Assembly (NCBI GenBank): GCA_031555955.1
Contig: JAVBTY010000033.1
Span: forward strand, 1 to 64,000
From: Azoarcus sp031555955
Lineage (GTDB): Bacteria > Pseudomonadota > Gammaproteobacteria > Burkholderiales > Rhodocyclaceae
DNA: 64,000 nucleotides
Reading direction: 5' to 3'
Notes under the pieces: generated by a model
Seen by the model: the letters and a program-made list of their open reading frames with translations, nothing else
Told to the model about the DNA's origin: nothing
The model's database searches: none
Part shown: one piece after another, positions 52,575 through 61,769 of the stretch
Layout: the number at the start of each line of letters is the position of its first letter
Numbering within the stretch: position 1 is the first letter of the stretch
Translations under genes and position numbers: made by a program

Positions 52575-53927
52575 ATGCCAGCCAACATCACCACCGGCGT
52601 TTTTTCCTTTTCCGTCTCGCCCGTGGAAGCAACTTCCGTCCGCAACCAGAGCGCAGACGGGAGCTTCTCGCAAATGCTGCAGGGGCAGATGAGCGCGCGC
52701 GGCGAAACCCGTATGCCCGATCCCGCCCGGAACGCCGCATCCATGCGCGCAGCCGCTCCGGAACAGCAGGCGCAGGCACGGGAAACCGGCCGCCGCGACG
52801 CCGCCAGCCGCGAACCAGAACGCTCACGCGATACCGAACGCCCGCGCGATCCTATCCGCGCAGCCGAACGCCAACGCTCCGCCGGGAAAAGCGACCGCCC
52901 CGAAAAACAGGCCAGCCCCGCCCAGGGCGGCGAAACGAAAAAAACCGTCGGGGAAGCGCTCAGGGAAGCCACCGAAGAAACGGCGGCCAGCTCCACCGCC
53001 CCCGTTACCGCGGAAAGCAGCCCGGCGGCCCCAGCCTCTCCCGGCGAAACGGGTGCGGTGCTTGCCGGGCTACCGGCAGCCATTGCCGCCCTGGCATCGA
53101 AACTTGCCGGTCCGGCTGAAGCGGAAGCCCCCCCGCCGGAGGAACTGGCTCTGGATGGCGGCAAGCCCGGCCCGCTGCGCGGTCTGCTCACCGGCGATAC
53201 GCCGACGAAGCCGTCTCCGGATCCAGCCGGAAGCGCCGCGTTGCCGCAAACCGCAGGCGCGGATGCGGATGCGAATGCCGGAGCCAAAACAAACCCGTCT
53301 GCAAATCAGGCGGCCCAGTTGCAGATTGCGTCGCCGCAAACCCAGATTCAGGCCCGTCCGGACGCGGGCTCCGCATTCGCCGAACGCCAGGCCTCCGCGC
53401 TGCAGGCCCTGTCTGGCGACGCTGCCGTAAACCTGCACGGCGCCAGCACCCTGGCCACCCTGCGCCATCAGGCGGGACCGCAAGCGGCTGTTCCGCAACT
53501 GCCCGTCGCCACACCCGCAGGGCAAAGCGGCTGGGCGGAAGATGTGGGCAACCGGGTCGTCTGGATGCTCGGACGGGCGGAAAGCAAGGCGGAACTTGTG
53601 CTCACCCCGCCGAACATGGGCAGGATCGAGGTTTCCATCAATCTCAATGGCGACCAGACCACGGCGCAGTTCGTCGCCTCCTCCCAGGCCGCGCGCGACG
53701 CGCTGGAACAGGCGCTACCGCGATTGCGAGAAATGCTGCAACAATCCGGGATCAACCTTGGCCAGGCCAACGTCAGCACTTCCGGCGAACAGCAGGCTTC
53801 GTCCGAAAGTCACGGCGGCAGCCGCAACAGCGGCGCTGGCCAGGGCGGAAGCATCGACACGTCCGGAACGGGCTCCGCCCCGGTCTGGATCAGGCAGCAG
53901 GAAGGGATGGTCGACATCTTCGCCTGA
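52575..53927 (+). CDS. fliK: Flagellar hook-length control protein FliK
   Basis: FliK measures hook length and triggers the export switch via FlhB. The 450-residue protein is mostly low complexity, rich in alanine, glutamine and proline. It ends with the conserved domain AELVLTPPNMGRIEVSINLNGDQTTAQFVASSQAARDALEQALPRLREML, containing the usual L-x-P-x-x-LG-like core. ATG at 52575 is chosen over an upstream ATG at 52533 since the protein-like sequence begins there; the ribosome site is weak. It lies between fliJ and fliL. Confidence 0.88.
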   Translation: MPANITTGVFSFSVSPVEATSVRNQSADGSFSQMLQGQMSARGETRMPDPARNAASMRAAAPEQQAQARETGRRDAASREPERSRDTERPRDPIRAAERQRSAGKSDRPEKQASPAQGGETKKTVGEALREATEETAASSTAPVTAESSPAAPASPGETGAVLAGLPAAIAALASKLAGPAEAEAPPPEELALDGGKPGPLRGLLTGDTPTKPSPDPAGSAALPQTAGADADANAGAKTNPSANQAAQLQIASPQTQIQARPDAGSAFAERQASALQALSGDAAVNLHGASTLATLRHQAGPQAAVPQLPVATPAGQSGWAEDVGNRVVWMLGRAESKAELVLTPPNMGRIEVSINLNGDQTTAQFVASSQAARDALEQALPRLREMLQQSGINLGQANVSTSGEQQASSESHGGSRNSGAGQGGSIDTSGTGSAPVWIRQQEGMVDIFA

Positions 53928-54019
53928 AACGCCGGAATTGGGGCCGCTCTGCCCCACTTTTCCGGCCTTGGCGAACGCGGCTATCCTGGATAATGACATC
54001 ATGAAAAAAGGAGAATCGC

Positions 54020-54607
54020 ATGGCGAAAGCGCCCGCCAAACCTGAAGCCGCCAGCCCCGGCGCCACACCACCGAAAAAAAGCGGCAAGCTGCTGCTTATT
54101 ATTCTTGTCGTGGCGCTGGTGCTCACGCTTGTCGCCGCGGGAGCGGTCATCGTCCTGCTGCTGCTCAAGCAGAACAAGGCGGGCGGCGGCAACGGCGAGG
54201 CGCAACCCCAGGCCCAGGTCACGGAACCCGCGCCCGCCGCCCTGCCCAACGCGGTCGATCTTTCCAAACCGCCCCCTTTCGTTCCGCTGGAACCGTTCAC
54301 GGTGAACCTGCATGGCGCGGATGACCGTTACCTGCAGACATCCATCATTCTGCGCGTCAACGATCCCAAGACCGCGGAAAGCCTGAAAGGATTCATGCCG
54401 GAGATCCGCCACCGCATCAATCTGCTGCTGTCGAGCAAGGAGCCCGCCGCGCTGAATTCGATGGAGGGCCGCGAGGCGCTGGCGACCGAGATTCTCACGC
54501 AAACCAACGAAGTGCTGGGGGTTCCCCCCATGCCGGATTATCCAGGCCGCCTGCCCTCGAACGCGCCAATACAGGCCGTGCGGTTCAATTCTTTCATTAT
54601 CCAGTAG
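54020..54607 (+). CDS. fliL: Flagellar basal body-associated protein FliL
   Basis: A 195-residue inner-membrane protein with one helix near residues 25-48 (LLLIILVVALVLTLVAAGAVIVLLLL) and a periplasmic domain. Family segments are VPLEPFTVNLHGADDRYLQTSIILRV and the late FNSFIIQ. AAGGAGAA stands about 6 bases before the ATG. FliL sits near the stators and stabilises them. It starts a run of closely packed genes, fliLMN. Confidence 0.94.
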   Translation: MAKAPAKPEAASPGATPPKKSGKLLLIILVVALVLTLVAAGAVIVLLLLKQNKAGGGNGEAQPQAQVTEPAPAALPNAVDLSKPPPFVPLEPFTVNLHGADDRYLQTSIILRVNDPKTAESLKGFMPEIRHRINLLLSSKEPAALNSMEGREALATEILTQTNEVLGVPPMPDYPGRLPSNAPIQAVRFNSFIIQ

Positions 54608-54620
54608 CGGGATACCAGCC

Positions 54621-55631
54621 ATGTCCGCGGATTTTCTCTCCCAGGAAGAAGTCGACGCCCTGCTCCGCGGCGTGACCGGAGAGAGCGACGAGCCCGCGGA
54701 AGAAGCAGGCTCCGCCGACGGGGTTCGCCCCTACAACATCGCCACCCAGGAACGCATCGTACGTGGGCGCATGCCCACGATGGAGCTGATCAACGAGCGC
54801 TTCGCCCGCTATCTGCGTATTGGCATGTTCAATTACATGCACCGCAACACCGAGGTTTCGGTCGGGCCGATCAAGGTGCAGAAGTACGGCGAGTTCGTGC
54901 GCAACCTCGTGGTGCCGACCAACCTCAACCTGGTGCTCGCCAAGCCCCTGCGCGGCACCGGGCTGATCGTGTTCGATCCCAATCTGGTTTTTCTCGTCGT
55001 GGACAACATGTTCGGCGGCGACGGCCGCTTCCATACACGGGTGGAAGGACGGGATTTCACCCCGACCGAGCAGCGCATCATCCAGGGCATGCTCGATGTC
55101 GTTTTCGCCGAATACAGCAAGGCCTGGGCGCCGGTATTCAAGATCGACATGGAATACGTCCGCTCGGAAATGAACTCCCAGTTCGCCAATATCGCGACAC
55201 CATCCGAAATCGTCGTATCGACCAGCTTCATGCTTGAAATGGGCGGCGTCCAGGCGGAGATGTATATCTGCTTCCCCTATTCGATGATGGAGCCGATCCG
55301 CGATCTGCTCTTCTCGACCATGCAGAGCGACCACCTGACCCAGGACAAACGCTGGATCACGCTGCTCACGCGCCAGCTGCAGACAGCGGAGGTCGAACTC
55401 TCCTGCCTGTTCGGTTCGGCCAGGGTAACCCTGCGCGACATCGTTAACATGCGCGCGGGCGACGTGATCCCGCTGCAAACCTCCGAGCTTCTCCAGGCCG
55501 AGGTCGACGGCGTGCCCATATTCGAATGCCGCCACGGACGGCAGAACAACCAGTACGCAATAAAAGTGGAGCGTTTCCTGGCCTCCGAGGAGCCGGACTC
55601 CCTGTTAACCCCGGAAAGCGAAAATGGCTGA
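54621..55631 (+). CDS. fliM: Flagellar motor switch protein FliM
   Basis: FliM is the switch component that binds CheY-P. The 336-residue protein has the N-terminal CheY-binding segment (FLSQEEVDALLRGV), the middle domain (MPTMELINERFARYLRIGMFNYMHRNTEVSVGPIKVQKYGEF and TEQRIIQGMLDVVFAEYSKAWAPV) and a C-terminal SpoA-like domain (LRDIVNMRAGDVIPL). It overlaps fliN by 8 bases. The intact CheY-binding segment implies chemotaxis genes elsewhere, though none is in this window. Confidence 0.96.
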   Translation: MSADFLSQEEVDALLRGVTGESDEPAEEAGSADGVRPYNIATQERIVRGRMPTMELINERFARYLRIGMFNYMHRNTEVSVGPIKVQKYGEFVRNLVVPTNLNLVLAKPLRGTGLIVFDPNLVFLVVDNMFGGDGRFHTRVEGRDFTPTEQRIIQGMLDVVFAEYSKAWAPVFKIDMEYVRSEMNSQFANIATPSEIVVSTSFMLEMGGVQAEMYICFPYSMMEPIRDLLFSTMQSDHLTQDKRWITLLTRQLQTAEVELSCLFGSARVTLRDIVNMRAGDVIPLQTSELLQAEVDGVPIFECRHGRQNNQYAIKVERFLASEEPDSLLTPESENG

Positions 55632-56094
55632 CGACGAAAACCAAATCACCGAAGACGACTGGGCCGCCGCCATGCAGGAACAGGCGGCTACCGAGGCCAT
55701 TGCCGACGCGGAATCGGCGCAGGTCGCCGCCGATCTGGCCGCCGCTGCGGCCAGCGCTTCGCCCTACCAGGCCAAACCGGCCAGCCAGCTGTTCGAGGAT
55801 TTCGGCAGCAGCGGCTCATCCTCGGGGTCGCTGAACGATTTCGACATGATTCTGGATATTCCCGTCCAGATCACCGTCGAGCTGGGCCGCACCAAACTGT
55901 CGATCCGCAACCTGCTGCAGCTGGCGCACGGCTCGGTGGTGGAGCTGGACGGGCTGGCGGGCGAACCAATGGACGTGCTGGTCAACGGCACGCTGATCGC
56001 CCAGGGCGAAGTCGTGGTGGTCAACGACAAATTCGGCATCCGCCTCACCGACATCATCACCCCGGCGGAGCGGATGCGGAAAATCCGCAACTGA
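55624..56094 (+). CDS. fliN: Flagellar motor switch protein FliN
   Basis: FliN completes the C ring. The 156-residue protein has an acidic, alanine-rich N-terminal half and the conserved C-terminal SpoA domain (LDIPVQITVELGRTKLSIRNLLQLAHGSVVELDGLAGEPMDVLVNG and VNDKFGIRLTDIITPAERM). It overlaps fliM. A 141-base gap follows before fliO, with a weak 5-bp hairpin (ACCGG-AATAG-CCGGT, 56138-56152, followed by CTTTTC) that could weaken read-through. Confidence 0.95.
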   Translation: MADDENQITEDDWAAAMQEQAATEAIADAESAQVAADLAAAAASASPYQAKPASQLFEDFGSSGSSSGSLNDFDMILDIPVQITVELGRTKLSIRNLLQLAHGSVVELDGLAGEPMDVLVNGTLIAQGEVVVVNDKFGIRLTDIITPAERMRKIRN

Positions 56095-56235
56095 AATCTG
56101 CGCGCGCCCTGCGGCAACAGCACGCGCCGCAGGCAAAACACCGGAATAGCCGGTCTTTTCCCCGTTTAATTCCCGCCTGCCCAGCCCCCCGGAAAGCGTA
56201 GGCTCGCCTCATCGTCGAGCCAGGTTTTTCTTTCC

Positions 56236-56682
56236 GTGCGCCCTATCTGCCCTATCCGCCCTGTTCCCTCCACCGCGTTCCTGCTCGCCGCCGCGTCCCC
56301 GCTGGCGGCGGCATCCGAACCTTCCGCCACCTCCGATCTTGCGGCAGGCGTCGTCCAGATGCTGTTCGGCCTTGGCATCGTGATCGCGCTGCTGCTCGCC
56401 TGCCTGTGGGCCATCAAGCGCCTCTCCGCCCCCCGCGGCAACATGGCCGCGCTGAAGGTGCTCGGAGCCGTGCCGGTCGGCCCGCGCGAACGCGTCGTGC
56501 TCGTCGCGCTGGGCGGCAAGGTGCTGGCGCTCGGCGTCACCCAGAACAGCGTCAACACATTACATGTCATGAGCGCGGATGAACTGCCGGATGTTCTGCC
56601 CGCCACGCCCGCAGCTCCCGCGGGCAGGCAGTTTGCCGACTGGTTCAGACAATCGCTGGAGCGCAGCCGCAATGCGCGCTAA
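56236..56682 (+). CDS. fliO: Flagellar export protein FliO
   Basis: A 148-residue membrane protein with a signal-like N-terminus (STAFLLAAASPLAAA), one helix (VQMLFGLGIVIALLLACLWAIKRL) and a small beta domain (LKVLGAVPVGPRERVVLVALGGKVLALGVTQ), as in FliO. The start is GTG at 56236. It assists FliP assembly. It overlaps fliP by 11 bases. Confidence 0.9.
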   Translation: MRPICPIRPVPSTAFLLAAASPLAAASEPSATSDLAAGVVQMLFGLGIVIALLLACLWAIKRLSAPRGNMAALKVLGAVPVGPRERVVLVALGGKVLALGVTQNSVNTLHVMSADELPDVLPATPAAPAGRQFADWFRQSLERSRNAR

Positions 56683-57433
56683 TCCGCTGCCCGTCGTCCT
56701 TGGGCTGGCGCTCACTGTCGCAGCCGGAACCGCCCTCGCCCAGGCGCCCGTGCCGCCCGTGCTGCCGGCCGTCACCGCCGTGCCCGGAACAGGCGGAGGC
56801 ACCACCTACAGCCTGACGGTCCAGACCCTGCTGCTGCTCACGCTGCTCAGCTTCATCCCGGCGATGGTGCTGATGATGACCAGTTTCACCCGGATCATCA
56901 TCGTCTTTTCGCTGCTGCGCCAGGCGATGGGCACGCAGACCACGCCGCCCAACCAGGTGCTGCTCGGACTGGCGCTTTTCCTCACGTTTTTCGTCATGGC
57001 TCCGGTAGCGGACCGTGTGTATGCCGATGCCTACGTGCCCATGTCGGAAGGCAAAATCAGCCTCGACCAGGCGCTGGAGCGGGCTTCCGTTCCGCTCAAA
57101 ACCTTCATGCTCCGGCAGGCGCGCGAGCCGGATCTTTCCCTGTTCAGCGAACTGGCCAAGGTCCCGCCGGTGGAAAAGGCCGAGGATCTGCCGATGCGGG
57201 TCGTGATTCCCGCCTTTGTGACTTCGGAGCTGAAAACCGCTTTCCAGATCGGATTCATCATTTTCCTGCCCTTCATCATCATCGACATGGTGGTCGCCTC
57301 GGTGCTGATGTCGATGGGGATGATGATGATGTCGCCCGTAATCGTGTCGCTGCCCTTCAAGATCATGCTGTTCGTGCTCGTCGACGGCTGGACCCTGCTC
57401 ATCGGCTCGCTGGTGCGCAGCTTCGCCCTCTGA
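56672..57433 (+). CDS. fliP: Flagellar export gate protein FliP
   Basis: A 253-residue polytopic protein with a cleavable signal peptide (VVLGLALTVAAGTALAQ) and four membrane segments. Typical segments are LLSFIPAMVLMMTSFTRIIIVFSLLRQAMGTQTTPPNQVLLGLALFLTFFVM and AFVTSELKTAFQIGFIIFLPFIIIDMVVASVLMSMGMMMM with the methionine loop. ATG at 56672, inside the end of fliO, is chosen because it begins the signal peptide. FliPQR form the core pore. Confidence 0.97.
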   Translation: MRANPLPVVLGLALTVAAGTALAQAPVPPVLPAVTAVPGTGGGTTYSLTVQTLLLLTLLSFIPAMVLMMTSFTRIIIVFSLLRQAMGTQTTPPNQVLLGLALFLTFFVMAPVADRVYADAYVPMSEGKISLDQALERASVPLKTFMLRQAREPDLSLFSELAKVPPVEKAEDLPMRVVIPAFVTSELKTAFQIGFIIFLPFIIIDMVVASVLMSMGMMMMSPVIVSLPFKIMLFVLVDGWTLLIGSLVRSFAL

Positions 57434-57455
57434 CGCCGCCCCACAAGGAACGCCC

Positions 57456-57725
57456 ATGACCCCCACCACCGTCGTCGATCTCGGCCGCCAGGCGATCGAA
57501 ATCACCCTGCTCATTTCCGCGCCGCTGTTTCTCGCCGCACTCATTACCGGCCTGATCATCAGCATCTTTCAGGCCGCCACGCAGATCAACGAAATGACGC
57601 TTTCCTTCGTGCCCAAGGTGGTCGTGATGTTCACCACCCTGGTGCTCGCCGGGCCGTGGATGATTACGACCATGACCGATTTCATCCGCCGCCTGTTCGA
57701 ATCCATTCCCGGCATCATCGGCTGA
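57456..57725 (+). CDS. fliQ: Flagellar export gate protein FliQ
   Basis: An 89-residue protein with two membrane helices. It starts MTPTTVVDLGRQAIEITLLISAPLFLAALITGLIISIFQAATQINEMTLSFVPK, the FliQ pattern with QAATQI...TLSFVPK. It follows fliP by 22 bases with AAGGA before the start. Confidence 0.96.
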   Translation: MTPTTVVDLGRQAIEITLLISAPLFLAALITGLIISIFQAATQINEMTLSFVPKVVVMFTTLVLAGPWMITTMTDFIRRLFESIPGIIG

Positions 57726-57748
57726 GCGGCGCAGCACCTGTAACCGCC

Positions 57749-58543
57749 ATGATCAGCGTCACCTCGGCCCAACTCGACGCCTGGCTGGCGGCGCTCATGT
57801 TTCCGCTCGCGCGCCTGCTGGGGCTGTTCGCCTCCGCGCCAGTTTTCGCCAACCGCGGCGCGCCCGCCCGCGTCCGCCTCGGCATCGCATTCGGCATCGC
57901 CATCGCGCTGCTGCCGGTCATGCCGCCCATGCCCGCCATCCCCGCCGCTTCCGGCATCGCCGTCGTGGTGCTCGCGCAGCAGATATTCATCGGCATCGCC
58001 ATCGGCTTCGTCATGCGCATCGTCTTCGCCGCGGTCGATATGGCCGGAGCCCTGATCGGCATGCAGATGGGGCTGTCCTTCGCCGTATTCTTCAACCCCA
58101 ATGCGGGCGGGCAGACCGCGGTGATGTCCGATTTTTTCGCCCTGCTCGCCACACTGCTGTTTCTTTCCATCAACGGCCATCTGCTGATGATCGACGTGCT
58201 GGTGAAAAGCTTCGACTGGCTGCCCGTCAGCACCGCCACCGTCAATGCCGACGGCTGGAGCTACATCGCCCGCGCCGGAACCACCATTTTTTCCACCGGG
58301 CTGCTGCTGTCGCTGCCGGTCATGGCGATGCTGCTCGTCACCAACATTGCACTCGGAATCCTGACCCGCGCGGCGCCGCAGCTGAATCTGTTCGCCATCG
58401 GCTTCCCGGTTACGCTGACGATCGGCTTTATTGGCGTGGCGCTAATGATGAGCGCCTTCAGCCCGGTGCTGCAGCGGATCTTCGAGGATGGCTTCGATCT
58501 GGTCACACAGATGCTGCGGGCGCTGGCCCCAGCCGTCCCCTGA
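57749..58543 (+). CDS. fliR: Flagellar export gate protein FliR
   Basis: A 264-residue polytopic protein and last gene of the fli operon. Landmarks are PLARLLGLFASAPVFANRGAPARVRLGIAFGIA, the AGALIGMQMGLSFAVFFNP segment, and LLATLLFLSINGHLLMIDVLVKSF. ATG at 57749 follows fliQ by 23 bases; the frame is open further upstream inside fliQ but not protein-like. In many bacteria flhB follows directly; here flhB is in the other cluster. Confidence 0.96.
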   Translation: MISVTSAQLDAWLAALMFPLARLLGLFASAPVFANRGAPARVRLGIAFGIAIALLPVMPPMPAIPAASGIAVVVLAQQIFIGIAIGFVMRIVFAAVDMAGALIGMQMGLSFAVFFNPNAGGQTAVMSDFFALLATLLFLSINGHLLMIDVLVKSFDWLPVSTATVNADGWSYIARAGTTIFSTGLLLSLPVMAMLLVTNIALGILTRAAPQLNLFAIGFPVTLTIGFIGVALMMSAFSPVLQRIFEDGFDLVTQMLRALAPAVP

Positions 58544-58744
58544 TGCGGGCCGGGCGCGGTAACGCATCCAGAGACCCGTCTCTCCGTGCGGGATACGCTT
58601 CCCCAAAGGCGGCAGAAAACAGGGCACCCCTGCTGCCCTTCACCTGAAGGAAGAGCCGGTTCGCGGAAAACAACCTTTTCCCCATGTCAGGGCATAATCG
58701 CGCCTCTGCTGTCCTACCCCGCCAACAACACGGTTCCGGTTCAC

Positions 58745-60772
58745 GTGCCCCCTCCCGTATCCTCCCGCTCCGCACTGCGCGGGCATCTGGCTTTCACCGT
58801 TCTGGGCGCACTGGCCCTGCTGCTGATGTTTTCGCTGCTGCGCGTGGCATTGCTGGTCTACAACCATGAGCAGATCGGCCCGGCGCCCGTGGAAAACTTT
58901 CTCGAAGCCTTCGCCAACGGCGTGCGTTTCGACCTGCGCATCGCCACCATCACCTGCCTGCCGCTGCTTTTCGCCCTGCTGGCGAACGGAGCCATGGCGG
59001 CCAGGAAAAAAATGCGCCTGTGGCTGACGGCGGCGGCCAGCTTCATGCTGTTTCTCGGTCTGGTCGAACTTGATTTTTACCGGGAATTCCACCAGCGCCT
59101 CAACAGCCTCGTTTTCCAGTACATCCGGGAAGACCCCAAAACGGTTCTGAGCATGCTGTGGTACGGCTTTCCGGTGCTCCGCTATCTGCTGGCCTGGGCG
59201 GCCGGAACATGGCTGCTGGCGGCCCTGTTCAGACGCATCGACCGCGCCACGCGCCCTTCCCTGCCGGTGTCCGTTCCCGCATCCCGCCGCTGGCTGGCGC
59301 TGCTGCTGTGCGTACCCCTTGCCGCCCTCGCCATCCGGGGCACCCTGCGTCACGGCCCGCCGCTGCGCTGGGGGGATGCGTTCACCACCGAATCGATGTT
59401 CGCCAACCATCTGGGGCTGAACGGCGTTCTGACACTGCTGACCGCCGCCAAGGAACAGTTTTCCGACCACCGCGACAACGCCTGGAACAGCGCCCTGCCC
59501 CAGGACGAGGCCCGCCGGATCACGCGGGAACTCCTGCTCACCCCGCATGACCGTCTGGCCGATGCGGAGCGCGCCGCCGTACGCCGCGACTACACGCCCC
59601 CCGCCGCAAGCGTGCTGCCGGAAGTGCGCAACGTGGTCGTCATCCTCATGGAAAGCTTCGCCGGACGCTACGTTGGCGCGCTGGGCAACGGCGACGGCAT
59701 TACGCCGTATTTCGACGCGCTCGCCAAGGAAGGCCTGCTGTTCACCCGGCATTTTTCCAATGGCACGCATACGCACCAGGGCATGTTCGCCACCATGGCC
59801 TGCTTCCCGAACCTGCCGGCTTTCGAATACCTCATGCAGATGCCCGAAGGCGGGCACGCCTTTTCTGGCCTGCCGCAGCTCCTGAGCGCCCGGGGCTATA
59901 ACGACCTGTACGTTTACAACGGCGATTTCACCTGGGACAACCAGTCCGGCTTCTTCAGCAACCAGGGGATGACCACTTTCATTGGCCGCGGCGATTACAC
60001 AAACCCGGCTTTCTCCGACCCTACCTGGGGCGTTTCGGACCAGGACATGTTCGGCCGCGCGGCGGAAGAGCTTCCCCGTCTCAATCCCGATACGCCGTTT
60101 TACGCGCTGCTGCAGACGCTTTCCAACCACACTCCTTACGCGCTGCCGGAGAAACTGCCGGTTGCTCCGGTAACGGGACACGGCCCCCTGGACCAGCATC
60201 TGACCGCAATGCGCTATTCGGACTGGGCCCTGGGGCAGTTTTTCGAAAAGGCCCGCAAAGCGCCTTATTTCAGCAACACCCTGTTCGTGATCGTGGGCGA
60301 CCACGGCTTCGGCAGCACCGGACAGCTGACAGAAATGGATCTGTACCGCTTCAACGTGCCACTGCTGCTGCTCGGCCCCGGCGTCCGGGAACGGTTCGGC
60401 GCGACACGCGACACCGTCGGCACGCAGGTGGATATCGTGCCGACCATCATGGGCCGCCTTGGCGCTCCGGTGCGGCACCAGTGCTGGGGGCGCGACCTGC
60501 TCGCCCTGCCCCCGGATGATCCCGGCTTCGGCGTCATCAAGCCATCGGGAAGCGACCAGACCGTCGCTCTCATCCGTGGCGACCGCATCCTGGTCCAGCC
60601 CAAAGGGCTGGAGGCGCGGCTTTACCGCTACCAGACCGGCGCAAACCCGCAGAGCCAGCGGATCGACGACGATCCTGAAAAAGAAGCCCTCGGGAAAAAA
60701 CTGGATGCTTTCCTTAAAACAGCCACGCAAAGCCTGCTGGAGAATTCAACCGGCGCCGCCAGCGCGGAATAA
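58745..60772 (+). CDS. LtaS-like membrane protein with sulfatase-fold domain
   Basis: A 675-residue membrane protein with about five N-terminal helices (residues 10-200) and a large periplasmic sulfatase/alkaline-phosphatase-fold domain. Active-site segments are VVVILMESFAGRYVGALGNGDGITPYFDAL, the candidate nucleophile threonine in NGTHTHQGMFAT, VSDQDMFGRA and FVIVGDHGFGSTG. In Gram-negative bacteria such proteins transfer phosphoglycerol or phosphoethanolamine groups to glycans or lipids; the substrate here is unknown. The start is uncertain: GTG at 58745 directly precedes the first helix, while an earlier GTG (58586) gives a basic extension. Confidence 0.8.
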   Translation: MPPPVSSRSALRGHLAFTVLGALALLLMFSLLRVALLVYNHEQIGPAPVENFLEAFANGVRFDLRIATITCLPLLFALLANGAMAARKKMRLWLTAAASFMLFLGLVELDFYREFHQRLNSLVFQYIREDPKTVLSMLWYGFPVLRYLLAWAAGTWLLAALFRRIDRATRPSLPVSVPASRRWLALLLCVPLAALAIRGTLRHGPPLRWGDAFTTESMFANHLGLNGVLTLLTAAKEQFSDHRDNAWNSALPQDEARRITRELLLTPHDRLADAERAAVRRDYTPPAASVLPEVRNVVVILMESFAGRYVGALGNGDGITPYFDALAKEGLLFTRHFSNGTHTHQGMFATMACFPNLPAFEYLMQMPEGGHAFSGLPQLLSARGYNDLYVYNGDFTWDNQSGFFSNQGMTTFIGRGDYTNPAFSDPTWGVSDQDMFGRAAEELPRLNPDTPFYALLQTLSNHTPYALPEKLPVAPVTGHGPLDQHLTAMRYSDWALGQFFEKARKAPYFSNTLFVIVGDHGFGSTGQLTEMDLYRFNVPLLLLGPGVRERFGATRDTVGTQVDIVPTIMGRLGAPVRHQCWGRDLLALPPDDPGFGVIKPSGSDQTVALIRGDRILVQPKGLEARLYRYQTGANPQSQRIDDDPEKEALGKKLDAFLKTATQSLLENSTGAASAE

Positions 60773-60822
60773 CGCGGAAACAGGCGGCGGAACGCAGGCA
60801 CACGCTCCGCCATATGTCGCCC

Positions 60823-61758
60823 CTAAAGCAGCACATCCCTGGAAATGCCCCGTCGCTTCAGGATGCGCCGCAGCTGCCCGAGCGCCTCAAGCTGGATCTG
60901 GCGCACGCGCTCGCGGGTCAGGTCGAGACGGGTGGCGAGATCCTCCAGCGTCATCAGCTCGCACTCATCAATCCCGTAGCGGTGGCGGATCACCAGGCGC
61001 TGCTTGTCGTTGAGCATGTCGATCCAGAGATGGATCAGCCCTTCGACCTCGGCCGTGTGAATCTGGGATTCCGGCGTTTCCGCGTGGTCGTCCGCCAGCG
61101 ATTCGCCGATCGAGAGGTTCGGGTCGATATCCAGCGGCGCATCCAGCGAGGCGGTGTGCTCGCTCAGGGCCAGGATCGCCCGCACGTTTTCCACCGGTTT
61201 TTCAAGCCGGAGCGCGATGTCTTCCAGGCTTGATCCGCCATTGGACGCCGCATCAAGATGCCGCTGCGCCCGCAGCACCTGGTTCAGCTCCTTGACCACA
61301 TGCACCGGCAGACGGATGGTGCGCGACTGGTTCATGATGGCTCGCTCGATGTTCTGCCGGATCCACCAGGTGGCGTAGGTCGAAAAACGGAAACCGCGCT
61401 CGGGATCGAACTTTTCCAGCGCGTGCATCAGCCCCAGATTGCCCTCTTCCACCAGATCGAGCAGTGGAATGCCGCGGTTCAGGTAATGCTTGGCAATGTT
61501 GACCACAAGGCGCAGATTGCGCTCGATCATCTTTTGCCGCGCATCGAAATCGCCCGCGCGCACCCGCCGGGCGAGCGCCACCTCCTCTTCGGCGGAAAGC
61601 AGCGGGTTGGCCCCGATCTCGTTCAGGTAAATCTGCGTGACATCGCAGGGAAAGTCGGTCTCGGCGGGCGGAGGCGGAAGCTCCGCGAAAACCTCCATCC
61701 CGGGAGGAAGATCCGGTTCGTGGCTGTCGAATTCGTCAGAGCTAACCGGTTCTTCCAT
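60823..61758 (-). CDS. rpoS: Stationary-phase/stress sigma factor RpoS
   Basis: This sigma-70 family factor has 311 residues. An acidic N-terminal part is followed by region 1.2-2 (DVTQIYLNEIGANPLLSAEEEVALARRV, NLRLVVNIAKHYLNRGIPLLDLVEEGNLGLMHALEKFDPERGFRFSTYATWWIRQNI), region 3 and a region 4 helix-turn-helix (MTLEDLATRLDLTRERVRQIQ). It lies directly downstream of nlpD (11 bases), its classic location, where the nlpD region often contains an rpoS promoter. Confidence 0.95.
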   Translation of the reverse strand: MEEPVSSDEFDSHEPDLPPGMEVFAELPPPPAETDFPCDVTQIYLNEIGANPLLSAEEEVALARRVRAGDFDARQKMIERNLRLVVNIAKHYLNRGIPLLDLVEEGNLGLMHALEKFDPERGFRFSTYATWWIRQNIERAIMNQSRTIRLPVHVVKELNQVLRAQRHLDAASNGGSSLEDIALRLEKPVENVRAILALSEHTASLDAPLDIDPNLSIGESLADDHAETPESQIHTAEVEGLIHLWIDMLNDKQRLVIRHRYGIDECELMTLEDLATRLDLTRERVRQIQLEALGQLRRILKRRGISRDVLL

Positions 61759-61769
61759 GTGCCACCTCG

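Noticed and set aside
58640..60730. Very long open frame (696 codons) opposite the LtaS-like gene
   Set aside because: The plus strand encodes a clear sulfatase-fold protein with active-site motifs; the minus frame reads as a glutamine- and arginine-rich shadow.
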